From NCBI RefSeq assembly GCF_017795885.1, contig NZ_CP059297.1, positions 124,001 through 188,000 of the forward strand: a stretch of 64,000 bases of DNA. Reading direction: 5' to 3'. Source of the DNA: Brevundimonas sp. AJA228-03. Lineage in GTDB: Bacteria > Pseudomonadota > Alphaproteobacteria > Caulobacterales > Caulobacteraceae. Position numbers and translations under genes: made by a program. Within the stretch, counting starts at the first letter, position 1. The number at the start of each line of letters is the position of its first letter. This document shows, piece by piece, positions 35,342 through 47,055 of this stretch. The notes under the pieces were generated by a model. It saw nothing but the letters and a program-made list of their open reading frames with translations, did not search any database and was not told where the DNA came from.

Positions 35342-37507
35342 TCAGCTGACCGGGAAGCCCCGCACCTTCAGCAGGGCGGTCACGTCGACGTCGCGGCCGC
35401 GGAACCGGCGATAGGCGTCGGCGCGGTCGGTCGTGTTGCCGGGCGCCAGCATGATCGACTTGAAGCGTCCGGCGATGTCCGGATTGAACACATCGCCCGA
35501 GTCCTCGAAATAGGCCCAGGTGTCGGCGTCCATCGTCTCGGACCACAGGTAGCTGTAGTAGCCGGCCGAATAGGCATCCGACGTGAACAGGTGATTGAAC
35601 TGCGGCAGGCGGTGCCGCATCACGATCTCCTTCGGCATGCCGATCCGGGCCAGTGAGGCCTTTTCGAACGCATCGATGTCGGTCGGCGGCGTCGCCTGGG
35701 TATGCAGGTCCATGTCGACGATGGCCGAAGACAGATAGCTGACGGTGGCATAGCCCTGGTTGAAGGTCTCCGCTGACTGGATCTTGTCGACCAGGGCCTG
35801 GGGCATGGCCGCACCCGTCTGGTAGTGCTTCAGATAGCCGTCCAGGATCGGCCGGCTGAGCACCCAGTGCTCGTGCACCTGGGACGGATACTCGACGAAG
35901 TCGCGGGGCGTCTCGCCATAGGACGGATAGGTCACCACCGACGACAGATAGTGCAGGGCATGGCCGAACTCGTGGAACATCGTCTCTGCGTCGTCGAGCG
36001 ACAGCAGCACCGGTTCGCCCGGCTCGGGCCTGGTGAAGTTGTTGTTGTTCGAGGCCAGGATGACCTTCGATCCCGTGAGCTGCGAGAACGACCGATAGGT
36101 CGTCATCCAGGCCCCTGACCGCTTGCCCGCGCGGGCATAGTCGTCGGTGTAGTACAGGCCGATCAGACGGCCCGAGGCCTTGTCGTGCACCTCGTAGGTG
36201 ACGACGTCGGGCTCGAAGATCGGTACCGACCCTGCGGGCAGTCTGGTGAAGGTGAAGCCATAGAGGCACTCGGCCATGTAGAAGGATCCGGCGCGGACGG
36301 CGTTCAGTTCGAAATAGGGCTTCAGCTCGTTCTGATCGAGATCGTATTTGGCCTTCCGCACCTTCTCGGCGAAATACAGATAGTCCCACGGTTCGATGTC
36401 GAAGCCCGCGATGGCGCGCATGTCGGCGACCTCTTCGGCCACCCGCGCCCTGGCCGGGGCCCAGACCCGGTCCATCAGGTCTTTGGCCGCGGCCGGGGTC
36501 CTGGCCATGGTGTCCTGCATCCGCCATTCCGCGTGGTTGCGGTAGCCCAGAAGCCTGGCCCGCTGGTCGCGCAGGCGAACGATCTCGGCGATCGTCGCAT
36601 TGGTGTCGTTGGCGTCGCCGTTGTCACCGCGATTGACGAACCTCTTCCAGACCTGCTCGCGTGCGGCCCGGTCGTCGGCGAAGGTCAGGAACGGGTCCAC
36701 GCTGGACCGCGTGTTCATGATGATCCAGCCGTCGATGTTCCGGGCGCGGGCCGCCGAGGCGGCGGCGGCCTTGTTGGACTCGGGCAGACCCGCGACCCCG
36801 GCTGCGGTCGGGATCACCGTCCATGCGTTCTCGTCGGCCACGACCTTCTGGCCGAAGCGGGTGAAGGCCCCGGACAGGGCGGTATTGATCCGGCCCAGCT
36901 CGGCCTTGCCGGCCGCGTCCAGATTGGCGCCCGAGCGGATGAAGGCATCGCGGCGGCGTTCGGCGAGCCGGCGCTGCTGCGGGCTCAGACCTTCCGGATT
37001 GTCGGCGACGGCCTTGATCCGCTGGAACAGGGCGTCGTTGAAGGTGATCTCGTCATAGGCGGCCGACAGCACAGGCGAGATTTCGGTGTCGAGCGCATCC
37101 CAAGCCTCGCCGCCGATATTGGAAGTCATCACGCCATAGAGGTTGGTCGCCCGGTCCAGAGGTTCACCCGCCAGTTCCAGCGGAACGATCACATTGTAGA
37201 AGCCGGCCGGATCGGAATTGTTCGCGATCGCCGCGATGTCGGCGCGCTGAAGCGCGATTCCCTCAAGGATCGCCTCGCGCAGCCTGGCGGGCGTGACCTT
37301 GTCCCACGGCGGTGTGCCGTCATAGCGGCCCGTCCACGGCTGCAGCAGTTCGGCGCGCGGAGACTGGGCGGGCAGGACGGCGCGGGCGATCCCGGCCTCC
37401 TGCGCGGGGGTCATGGCGCTGGCTTCGCCCGCGCCCGACCCTGAGGTGGCGCATCCGGAAAGGGCCATCAGGCTGGCGCCCCCGATAAGAACCTGGCGTC
37501 TGTGCAT
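35342..37507 (-). CDS. M3-family peptidyl-dipeptidase (Dcp-like) lipoprotein
   Basis: 721 residues, oligopeptidase fold. The zinc site HEFGHALHYLSS, with the downstream conserved EYPSQVHEHWVLS and YSAGYYSYLW, is intact. The N-terminus (GGASLMALSGCAT) is a lipoprotein signal, so it works in the periplasm, removing dipeptides from peptide C-termini. It is related to Dcp and OpdA, and the length is normal. It is divergent from murI. Confidence 0.93.
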   Translation of the reverse strand: MHRRQVLIGGASLMALSGCATSGSGAGEASAMTPAQEAGIARAVLPAQSPRAELLQPWTGRYDGTPPWDKVTPARLREAILEGIALQRADIAAIANNSDPAGFYNVIVPLELAGEPLDRATNLYGVMTSNIGGEAWDALDTEISPVLSAAYDEITFNDALFQRIKAVADNPEGLSPQQRRLAERRRDAFIRSGANLDAAGKAELGRINTALSGAFTRFGQKVVADENAWTVIPTAAGVAGLPESNKAAAASAARARNIDGWIIMNTRSSVDPFLTFADDRAAREQVWKRFVNRGDNGDANDTNATIAEIVRLRDQRARLLGYRNHAEWRMQDTMARTPAAAKDLMDRVWAPARARVAEEVADMRAIAGFDIEPWDYLYFAEKVRKAKYDLDQNELKPYFELNAVRAGSFYMAECLYGFTFTRLPAGSVPIFEPDVVTYEVHDKASGRLIGLYYTDDYARAGKRSGAWMTTYRSFSQLTGSKVILASNNNNFTRPEPGEPVLLSLDDAETMFHEFGHALHYLSSVVTYPSYGETPRDFVEYPSQVHEHWVLSRPILDGYLKHYQTGAAMPQALVDKIQSAETFNQGYATVSYLSSAIVDMDLHTQATPPTDIDAFEKASLARIGMPKEIVMRHRLPQFNHLFTSDAYSAGYYSYLWSETMDADTWAYFEDSGDVFNPDIAGRFKSIMLAPGNTTDRADAYRRFRGRDVDVTALLKVRGFPVS

Positions 37508-37630
37508 GCGGATTTCCTGTTCATCGTTGCCGGCGTGGGCCCCAGTCTAGGCTCTGGCCACCCGACCGTCACCTGAACAGGCTGTAATCGCGTTGGACGA
37601 CAAGGCAAGCGCGGTTTAAACGCCGCTCCC

Positions 37631-38482
37631 ATGGCCATAGGCGTATTCGACAGCGGCGTGGGCGGGCTGACCGTCCACCGGGAACTGACCCGGCGTTTTC
37701 CCGGGCGCGATCTCGTCTATCTGGCGGATCAGGCCAATGCGCCGATCGGATCCAGAAGCGGCGAGGAGATCGTCGAGATCACCCGCAGCGGCTGCGAGCG
37801 CCTGTTCGAGGCCGGGGCCAGCGTCGTCGTCCTGGCCTGCAATACGGCATCGGCCGTCGCCCTGCGTCGTCTGCAGCAGACCTGGGTGGGCGAGGCCGCC
37901 AGACGGCACGGGCGTCCGGTCAATGTGCTGGGCATCATCGTACCCACGATCGAGGCGGCGACCGGCCTGCCCTGGACCTATGAGGCGGAACGTCTCGGGG
38001 ACAAGGTCGAGGCCATCGACATCACGGGCGTCTTCTGCACCGCCGCCACCGCCATCAGCCGCGTCTATGAGATCGAGATCGACAAGCGGCGCGAGGACCT
38101 GGCCGTTTTCTCCGAACCCTGCCCTGGCCTGGCGGGGCTGATCGAACTGGGGGCCCCGACCGAGGAGCTGAGCGTCGTGGTGGCCGACCATGTCGACGCC
38201 CTGCGGCGCCGGATCGGTCGCCACCCCGATACGGCCATCCTGGGGTGCACCCACTACGAGATCGTGGCCGACCTGTTCGCCGCCGCCCTGCCCGACACCA
38301 CGACGCTGATCCACCAGCCCAGCGCGGTCGCCGATGCCCTGGAGCGGTATTTCGACCGCCACCCCGAATACGCCCTGGGCGACGCCGGGCGTCGCACCTT
38401 CCTGACCACCGGCAAGACCGGGCCGCAATCGGACCGGGTCAGCCAGTTCTGGGGCGCGCCGCTGAGTTTCGAGGCCGCCTGA
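37631..38482 (+). CDS. murI: Glutamate racemase
   Basis: Makes D-glutamate for peptidoglycan. 283 residues with both catalytic cysteines in their motifs (VLACNTAS and LGCTHYE) and the N-terminal FDSGVGGLTV. The start ATG at 37631 has no clear Shine-Dalgarno sequence. Complete and ordinary. Confidence 0.95.
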   Translation: MAIGVFDSGVGGLTVHRELTRRFPGRDLVYLADQANAPIGSRSGEEIVEITRSGCERLFEAGASVVVLACNTASAVALRRLQQTWVGEAARRHGRPVNVLGIIVPTIEAATGLPWTYEAERLGDKVEAIDITGVFCTAATAISRVYEIEIDKRREDLAVFSEPCPGLAGLIELGAPTEELSVVVADHVDALRRRIGRHPDTAILGCTHYEIVADLFAAALPDTTTLIHQPSAVADALERYFDRHPEYALGDAGRRTFLTTGKTGPQSDRVSQFWGAPLSFEAA

Positions 38483-38531
38483 CTTGACGCACGGCCGTCT
38501 TCATCGCCCGATGGGGCCGGGAGGACGCCCG

Positions 38532-39059
38532 ATGATCCGCATGACCGCCCTTATGGCCTCGGTTGCCATGGCCCTGGCCGCGCCAGCCTCCGCCGAGGTG
38601 GTCTCACGCTCCGCCGACGCCTTTACCCTGCGCTTCGCCGTCGACGTGGAGACGACACCGGAGGGCGTGGTGACCGCCGTCTCGAACCTGCCGGCGTGGT
38701 GGGACCCGGCGCACACCTATAGCGGACAGAGCGCCAACCTGTCCTTGACGTTCGAGGATGGCGGCTGCTGGTGCGAGCGGTTGGCGGATGGCACGGTGTT
38801 CCAACATGCCGTCGTGACGGACATCACGGCCGAAAGGGTCGTCATGAACGCCCCGCTCGGTCCCCTGCACGGCAAGACGACGAAGGCCGAACTGACCTTC
38901 GGCTCGGACCCCGGAAACAGCGGTCGCCGGGTCAGCATCGACTTCGTGGTCGAGGGTCCCGGCCTCGGTGTAATGGCCGATGATGTGAACGCCGTGATGG
39001 ACCAGGCGTTCGCCCGCCTGATCCATCAGATCGAATACGGCGCGCCGCCTCAGCCCTGA
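38532..39059 (+). CDS. Exported SRPBCC/START-like protein
   Basis: 175 residues. The start at 38532 is chosen for its GGGAGG site and signal peptide (VAMALAAPASAEV). The rest follows a polyketide-cyclase/SRPBCC pattern (TTPEGVVTAVSNLPAWWDPAHTYSG, GCWCERLADGTVFQHAVV, and a C-terminal amphipathic helix). Such folds bind lipids or other hydrophobic ligands; no ligand can be inferred. The 3' end overlaps the convergent ahpD by 10 bases. Confidence 0.8.
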   Translation: MIRMTALMASVAMALAAPASAEVVSRSADAFTLRFAVDVETTPEGVVTAVSNLPAWWDPAHTYSGQSANLSLTFEDGGCWCERLADGTVFQHAVVTDITAERVVMNAPLGPLHGKTTKAELTFGSDPGNSGRRVSIDFVVEGPGLGVMADDVNAVMDQAFARLIHQIEYGAPPQP

Positions 39060-39583
39060 AGCGCGGTCTCCGAAGCCGCGATCCGGCTGGCGGCATGGAC
39101 GACCGCGCCGATGCGGAGCGCCGTCTGGACCTGTTGGGCCGGCACGCCATGCTTGCGCAGTTCGCCCTCATGGGCGTCCAGGCAGGCCCCGCAGCCGTTG
39201 ATGGCGCTGACGGCCGTCGACCACAGTTCGAAATCCATCTTCTCGACACCCGGATTGGCCAGGATGTTCATCCGCAGCCGGGCCGGAAGCGTCGTGTACT
39301 CCTGGTTCTTCATCAGGTGCAGCGAGCGGTAGTAGATGTTGTTCATGCCCATGATGGCCGCGGCGGCCCTGGCCGCGTTGAGGGCCTCGGGCGATAGTTT
39401 TTCGGCGGCGGCGGCCTCGATGGCGCGGACGACCGGGGCGACACCCACCGCATGGGCCGAGGCCAGGAAGCAGCCCCACTTCTGCTGGTCGTTCAGCACG
39501 GTTTCGGAGGCCAGCGACGACAGGTTCAGCGAGATGTCCCTGGCATAGGCAGGCATCAGGTCGCGCAGAGAATCGATGGACAT
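39050..39583 (-). CDS. ahpD: Alkylhydroperoxidase AhpD
   Basis: 177 residues. The redox CxxC with its proton-relay histidine is in SAINGCGACLDAHEGEL. In this system AhpD reduces oxidised AhpC. It is downstream of ahpC on the same strand, with a 155-base gap occupied by a palindromic repeat. The start ATG at 39583 follows a GGAT-rich stretch. Confidence 0.94.
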   Translation of the reverse strand: MSIDSLRDLMPAYARDISLNLSSLASETVLNDQQKWGCFLASAHAVGVAPVVRAIEAAAAEKLSPEALNAARAAAAIMGMNNIYYRSLHLMKNQEYTTLPARLRMNILANPGVEKMDFELWSTAVSAINGCGACLDAHEGELRKHGVPAQQVQTALRIGAVVHAASRIAASETALQG

Positions 39584-39602
39584 GAAGGATCCTTGAATCG
39601 GA

Positions 39603-39733
39603 AATCCTCCCCCATCGGGGGAGGGGGGCCACGAAGTGGTGGAGGGGGCCAACCCGGACAGCGCGTCTGAGGTCAGCCCCCTCCGTCACCTCGCGAAAGC
39701 GCGCCGCGCCACCTCCCCCAACGGGGGAGGATT
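39603..39733. repeat. 131-base inverted-repeat-ended element between ahpC and ahpD
   Basis: It starts AATCCTCCCCC and ends with the exact inverse GGGGGAGGATT. Each end is itself a hairpin (CCTCCCCCATCGGGGGAGG). The inside carries GGAGGGGGCC and GCCCCCTCCG halves. It looks like the GC-rich palindromic repeats common in alphaproteobacterial intergenic spaces and could fold in RNA, lowering ahpD expression relative to ahpC. Confidence 0.75.
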
Positions 39734-39738
39734 GGCTC

Positions 39739-40293
39739 TTACGCCGCGAGCGTCTCGCCGCCGACGGGGCGGTTGCAGGCGCACAGTTCGTCGGTCTGCA
39801 GGGCGTCGACGACCCGCAGGGTATCGGCGGGGGCGCGGCCCACGTTCAGGTTGGTGACATAGACGTGCTGGATCACATTGTGCGGATCGACCACGAAGGT
39901 GGCGCGCAGGGCGACACCCTCGGCCTCGTCCAGAATGCCCAGGGCGCGCACCAGCTTGCCGCCGTTGTCAGCAAACTGCCAGATCGGCAGTTTCGACAGG
40001 TCGGCGTGGTCGCGGCGCCAGGCCAGCTTGACGAATTCGTTGTCGGTCGAGCCGCCGAGGACGACGGTGTCGCGATCCTCGAAGTCGCGCGCCAGCGAGG
40101 CGAACTCGGCGATTTCCGTCGGGCACACGAAGGTGAAGTCCTTCGGATAGAAGAAGATGACCTTCCACTTGCCCTCGAACGAGGCGTTGGTGATCGGCTC
40201 GAAGGCCGAGACGCCGTTTTCTTCATGGCTGTTGAAGCCGGGCTTTACGCCGATGACCTTGAATTCTGGCAGATGTTCGCCGACGCCGAGCAT
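39739..40293 (-). CDS. ahpC: Alkyl hydroperoxide reductase AhpC (peroxiredoxin)
   Basis: 184 residues, 2-Cys peroxiredoxin of the type served by AhpD. The peroxidatic cysteine is in FYPKDFTFVCPTE, and the resolving cysteines are in the C-terminal DELCACNRPVGGE. Reduces hydrogen peroxide and organic peroxides in the cytoplasm. First gene of ahpC-ahpD, divergent from oxyR. Confidence 0.96.
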   Translation of the reverse strand: MLGVGEHLPEFKVIGVKPGFNSHEENGVSAFEPITNASFEGKWKVIFFYPKDFTFVCPTEIAEFASLARDFEDRDTVVLGGSTDNEFVKLAWRRDHADLSKLPIWQFADNGGKLVRALGILDEAEGVALRATFVVDPHNVIQHVYVTNLNVGRAPADTLRVVDALQTDELCACNRPVGGETLAA

Positions 40294-40411
40294 GGTTGTA
40301 TCCCTTCCGGATGAGATCGAATGTCATGAGGCGATCGCCGGGGAGGGCTGACCGCAAGTGCGAAATGGTTGTTGCGCTGCACAAAGTCAATGGATAGAAC
40401 CCGGACGCATC

Positions 40412-40448
40412 ATAGATAATATCTATGACCCAGAGAGATCGCGCCTAT
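40412..40448. promoter_or_regulatory. OxyR binding site overlapping the oxyR start
   Basis: The first element (ATAGATAATATCTAT, 40412-40426) matches ATAGnTnnnAnCTAT at all ten fixed positions. After exactly seven bases the second (40434-40448) matches eight of ten and ends at the oxyR ATG. The spacing fits an OxyR tetramer. Confidence 0.7.
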
Positions 40449-41334
40449 GCTCCCCACCCTGCGCCAGCTGCAGTATCTGAAGCTCCTGTCCGAGCACGGA
40501 TCGTTCAGTCGCGCCGCCGAGGCGGCGCACGTCAGCCAGCCCGCCCTGTCGTCCGGGGTGCAGGAGCTGGAGAGGGTTCTCGGCGCGCCCGTCGTCGAGC
40601 GCACGCGGGGCAACGTCCAGCTGACGGCGGTCGGGGCCGAGGCCTGCCGGCGGGCGGAAGACGTTCTGGCCCGCACCGAAGACCTGGTCGAGGCCGCGCG
40701 CAATGCCGGGCGACCCTTGTCGGGGCGGCTGCGCATGGGGATCATCCCGACCGTCGCGCCCTTCCTGCTGCCAGCCACCCTGCCCGGCCTGAAGGCAGAC
40801 TATCCGGACTTGCGCCTGTTCATCCGCGAGGATCTGACGCCCCGGCTGATCGCGGGGCTGAAGGCGGGGCAGCTGGACTGCGCCGTCATCGCCCTGCCCT
40901 ATGACGCGCCCGGCATCGAGCACGCCCGGATCGGCGACGACGAAATTCTGGCCGTCGCCCCGGTCGGGCATCCGCTGGCCCGGCCCGGGGACATCGAGCC
41001 GGGGTCGCTGAAGTCCGGGGACCTCATTCTGCTGGAGGACGGACATTGCCTGCGCGACCAGGCCCTGGCCGGGATCGATATGGAGGCTCCGAGGGGCGAG
41101 GACGTCTTCGCCGCGACCTCGCTTCATACCCTGGTGCAGATGGTGTCGTCGGGGCTTGGCGTGTCCTTCCTGCCCGCCATGGCGGTGCGGGCCGGGCTGG
41201 CGGACGACAAGGGCGTCGTGACCCGTCACTTCGCCGCCGAAGCACCCCGACGCGAGATCGTCGTGGCCTGGCGCTCGGGGTCCAGTCGTGCCGCAGAGGC
41301 GCGGTTGTTGGCCGAGGCCATGCGACTGGCCTGA
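40447..41334 (+). CDS. oxyR: Peroxide sensor OxyR (LysR family)
   Basis: 295 residues. N-terminal LysR winged helix (TLRQLQYLKLLSEHGSFSRAAE) and a periplasmic-binding-like sensor domain. The peroxide-sensing cysteine is Cys201 in LLEDGHCLRDQAL. In E. coli OxyR the disulfide partner lies nine residues later (Cys208); here that position is Ile210 and no cysteine follows. The only other cysteines are at 67 and 145. It is divergent from ahpC, which it should control. Confidence 0.93.
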   Translation: MLPTLRQLQYLKLLSEHGSFSRAAEAAHVSQPALSSGVQELERVLGAPVVERTRGNVQLTAVGAEACRRAEDVLARTEDLVEAARNAGRPLSGRLRMGIIPTVAPFLLPATLPGLKADYPDLRLFIREDLTPRLIAGLKAGQLDCAVIALPYDAPGIEHARIGDDEILAVAPVGHPLARPGDIEPGSLKSGDLILLEDGHCLRDQALAGIDMEAPRGEDVFAATSLHTLVQMVSSGLGVSFLPAMAVRAGLADDKGVVTRHFAAEAPRREIVVAWRSGSSRAAEARLLAEAMRLA

Positions 41335-41340
41335 GGACAA

Positions 41341-41372
41341 GAAAAAAGGGCCGGCGCTTGCGCAGCCGACCC
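41341..41372 (-). terminator. Terminator after aconitase
   Basis: On the minus strand GGGTCGGC and GCCGGCCC (one mismatch in the 8-base stem) are followed by six Ts, 21 bases past the acnA stop. The convergent oxyR ends just beyond it. Confidence 0.8.
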
Positions 41373-41392
41373 TCGTTCCGGTTGCTGGGAGA

Positions 41393-44086
<2,694 letters not shown>

Positions 44087-44283
44087 GGGAGTTTTCCTCT
44101 GGTCAAAGCCGCCCGAAGATTCGGTCGCGCCGTCTCGCGGCAAACGACGGGGCGCACAGGTCCCCGGCGCGCGCGGCGACAGCCTGCTGCGGCGACGCTG
44201 GCTATAAACGTGGCCGGCGAACTCGTCCATGTATCCGCGATGGCTGCATGGACATTGAGAACGGATCGCAAGAGGGCTGCTCA

Positions 44284-44907
44284 ATGATTGCTGGCCTGAC
44301 GATTTCCGGCCTGACCCTGACGCGCGGCGAGCGGACCCTGTTCAGGGACCTGGACCTTGACCTGAAGACAGGCGACGCGATCGCCCTTACGGGTGCGAAC
44401 GGGGCGGGCAAGACGAGCCTGCTGCGGGCCATCGCAGGCTTCCTGCGACCGGAAGCGGGCTCCATCGCCTTTTCCGATGCCGATGCCAACGCCATCGAAG
44501 CGTCCGAGGCCCGGGCGCACGAGGTCCATATGCTGGGCCACCTCGACGGGCTGAAGGGTGGCCGCGTCGCTCGCGAGGAACTGATGTTCCAGTCTCAGTG
44601 GCTGGGTCGCAGCCACGACGGCATCGACGACGCCATCGAGATCCTGCGGCTGAAACCCCTGCTCGATCTGGAGGTGCGCAAGCTGTCCGCAGGCCAGCGA
44701 CGCCGTCTGGCTCTGGCCCGTCTGATCGGTTCGCCCCGCGCACTCTGGCTCCTGGACGAGCCATTGTCGCCGCTGGATTCCGGATGGCGCGCGGTCGTCG
44801 GTGCGATGATGGCCCGACATCTGGCCGCCGGAGGTCTGATCGTGGCGGCGGTGCATGACCCCCTGCCGATCCCGACGCGTGGCTTCGATCTCGGGGCACG
44901 GTCGTGA
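44284..44907 (+). CDS. ccmA: Cytochrome c biogenesis heme exporter ATPase CcmA
   Basis: 207 residues, ABC ATPase: Walker [11 protein letters not shown], signature [14 protein letters not shown], Walker B ALWLLDEP. With CcmB it powers heme handling in system I cytochrome c maturation. The start ATG at 44284 (AGAGGG upstream) is preferred to a GTG/ATG further upstream. The stop overlaps the ccmB start (GTGA). Confidence 0.93.
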   Translation: MIAGLTISGLTLTRGERTLFRDLDLDLKTGDAIALTGANGAGKTSLLRAIAGFLRPEAGSIAFSDADANAIEASEARAHEVHMLGHLDGLKGGRVAREELMFQSQWLGRSHDGIDDAIEILRLKPLLDLEVRKLSAGQRRRLALARLIGSPRALWLLDEPLSPLDSGWRAVVGAMMARHLAAGGLIVAAVHDPLPIPTRGFDLGARS

Positions 44908-45569
44908 GCGCCGTCGGCGTCCTGTTCCGGCGCGAGCTGGCCCTGGCCTGGGGCGGAGGGGGAGGGCCGTTGCTGGCCTGTGGCTTCTTCGCCTGTCTGA
45001 CGACCGTCGTTCCCCTCGCGGCGGGCGGCGATCCGGCGGTGCTGAAACCGGTCGCGGCGGGCATCGCCTGGCTGGCGCTGGCCCTGTCGAGCCTCCTGTC
45101 CCTCGAACGGCTGTTCGAGCGCGATCTGGAGGACGGGGCGCTGGATCTGCTGGCGACCGGGCCGGTGCCGCTCGAGGTCGTGTTCGCCGTCAAGGCCGTC
45201 AGCCAGTGGCTGGCTACGGGGCTGCCGCTGGCCCTGACAGCACCCATCGCCGCCCTGGCCCTCGGCCAGTCGGTCGAGCTGGCCCCGTTGACGGCCGTGT
45301 CGGCCCTGATCGGGGGACTGGGGTTCGCCTTCACCGGCGCGCTCGGGGCCGCCCTGGCGCTTGGGGCCAGACGTGGAGGGTTGCTGATTGCGGTCGTCGT
45401 CCTGCCGCTGTTCATCCCGCCGGTCGTGTTCGGATCGGGCGCACTGGATCGGGCGGCGGCGGGCATCAGCCCGATGTCGGCCCTGGCCCTGCTGGCGGCC
45501 TACGTCCTGTTCGCGGTCGTGATCGCCCCCCCGGCGGGCGCCGCGGCGATCCGCAGCGCCCAGGGATAG
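44904..45569 (+). CDS. ccmB: Heme exporter membrane protein CcmB
   Basis: 221 residues, six predicted transmembrane helices and the CcmB features [28 protein letters not shown] and [13 protein letters not shown] start overlaps the ccmA stop. ccmC, which usually follows, is absent; the next gene is an unrelated convergent one, so the rest of the ccm set must be elsewhere. Confidence 0.93.
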   Translation: MSAVGVLFRRELALAWGGGGGPLLACGFFACLTTVVPLAAGGDPAVLKPVAAGIAWLALALSSLLSLERLFERDLEDGALDLLATGPVPLEVVFAVKAVSQWLATGLPLALTAPIAALALGQSVELAPLTAVSALIGGLGFAFTGALGAALALGARRGGLLIAVVVLPLFIPPVVFGSGALDRAAAGISPMSALALLAAYVLFAVVIAPPAGAAAIRSAQG

Positions 45570-45575
45570 TTCGCC

Positions 45576-45887
45576 CTAGCGAACGGCGGCGTAGCTGTTC
45601 AGCGTCTGGGTCAGCCTTGCGTGCTCGCGGGCGGTCATGCAGCGTGGCGTCGCCCAGACTTCGCCCGTGGCGCGGGCGCGCAGGGCCTGTTCGGCGGTCA
45701 CGAAGACCGGGCGAGACCCGAAGTCGCGGCGATAGGCGGCGCGTGTGGCCACGCTGGAATCGCACAGCATGACGACACGCTGGGCCCCTGCGGGCGCGGC
45801 GGCCGGCATGGCCTGTTCGGCGAAGGCCGGTGCGGACGCCGATGCGGCGAGGGCGATGAGGGTGGACAGGGCGGCGAAACGGTTCAT
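45576..45887 (-). CDS. Small exported protein of unknown function
   Basis: 103 residues, GGAGG site, signal peptide (LIALAASASAPAFAEQ). The mature part has two cysteines (VVMLCDSSV and TPRCMTAREHARLTQTLNSY) that could form a disulfide. No family recognised. It converges on ccmB with six bases between stops. Confidence 0.75.
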   Translation of the reverse strand: MNRFAALSTLIALAASASAPAFAEQAMPAAAPAGAQRVVMLCDSSVATRAAYRRDFGSRPVFVTAEQALRARATGEVWATPRCMTAREHARLTQTLNSYAAVR

Positions 45888-46174
45888 GGCGGGCTCCTCC
45901 CGTGCCTGAAAGATGTCAGGGTTCGGAGCAATAATGCGCCACTTTTCGCGTCTGTAAAGAAAATAAGACAATTACGCCGACTTCGGATCAAAAAAACTCC
46001 TGGTCCCGGGCGTGGCGGCCCTGTTCGCCGTCGTCGACCCCGGTCTGACCAGAGACGCGAGCTGCGGCACTCTGATCGCCATTGCATGCTGATCGGGTCG
46101 CAGACGCTTCGATGCGCCAAATCCGGCGTTTGCGCGTATCTGACGGCAATACTCTCCCGATTCACCAGAGACCC

Positions 46175-47044
46175 ATGACCCGCAGAGGCCTTCTCGTTCC
46201 CGCGCTCGGTGCGTTCCTCGCCTCCGTGGCTGCGGCCTTCAGCCCCCTGGCCGTGCTGAACGCCATTGGCCCCCGCGACCCCGGCGTGCGTCGCGTCGCA
46301 CGCGACGTCGCCTATGGCGAGGACCCGCGTCAGACGTTCGACGTTTTTGCTCCAACGGCACCGGCCGGGGCACGGCGACCCGTCCTGGTGCTATTCTACG
46401 GGGGCGGCTGGGATTCGGGATCGAAGGATGTCTATGGCTGGGCGGCCCAGGCCTTGGCGGCCCGGGGTTTCGTCGTGGCCCTGCCCGACTACAGACTGGT
46501 GCCCGAGGTCCATTTTCCGACCTTCGTCGAGGACGCAGCCGCCGCGACCGCGAAGGTCGCAGAGGTGGCGGCGACCTGCGGCGGCGATCCGGCGCGGCTG
46601 GGCGTGCTGGGCCATTCGGCCGGGGCGCATCTGGCCATGATGATCACGCTGGATGCCCGTTATCTGGCGGATATCGGCCAGCCGGACCTGATCCGGGCCG
46701 CGGCCGGGCTGGCGGGCCCCTATGACTTCCTGCCGTTCGACGTGCCGGCATCGATCAACGCCTTCGGCCAGTGGCCCACCCCGCGCCAGACCCAGCCCCT
46801 GACCTATGCTCGCGCGGACGCGCCGCCGCTCTGGCTGGGTCACGGGACGGCCGACGTCGTCGTGCATGACGAGGATACCATCCTGCTGGACGCGAAGATG
46901 CGCCGGCTGGGCGGACGCAGCGAGGCGAAGCTTTATCCCGGCCTGAACCACGCGGACCTGATCGCGACCTTCGCCCCGCTGTTCCGCAGGAAGGCCCCTG
47001 TCCTGGCCGACGTCAGCGCGTTCTTCCATCGCGAGCTCGGCTGA
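46175..47044 (+). CDS. Alpha/beta hydrolase, esterase/lipase-like, exported
   Basis: 289 residues. Signal-like N-terminus (RGLLVPALGAFLASVAAAFSP). The esterase fold shows LVLFYGGGWDSGS (oxyanion hole), nucleophile elbow LGHSAGAHLA, the aspartate region WLGHGTADVVV and histidine in YPGLNHADLIA. Resembles BD-FAE/carboxylesterase-type enzymes. The 287-base gap before it (45888-46174) shows no gene with a start. Confidence 0.88.
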   Translation: MTRRGLLVPALGAFLASVAAAFSPLAVLNAIGPRDPGVRRVARDVAYGEDPRQTFDVFAPTAPAGARRPVLVLFYGGGWDSGSKDVYGWAAQALAARGFVVALPDYRLVPEVHFPTFVEDAAAATAKVAEVAATCGGDPARLGVLGHSAGAHLAMMITLDARYLADIGQPDLIRAAAGLAGPYDFLPFDVPASINAFGQWPTPRQTQPLTYARADAPPLWLGHGTADVVVHDEDTILLDAKMRRLGGRSEAKLYPGLNHADLIATFAPLFRRKAPVLADVSAFFHRELG

Positions 47045-47055
47045 TCCGATCGCGA

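Noticed and set aside
46011..46087. Short plus-strand stretch reading like a signal peptide (RIKKLLVPGVAALFAVVDPG)
   Set aside because: No acceptable start codon or ribosome site precedes it and it is only about 30 codons; possibly a decayed gene end.
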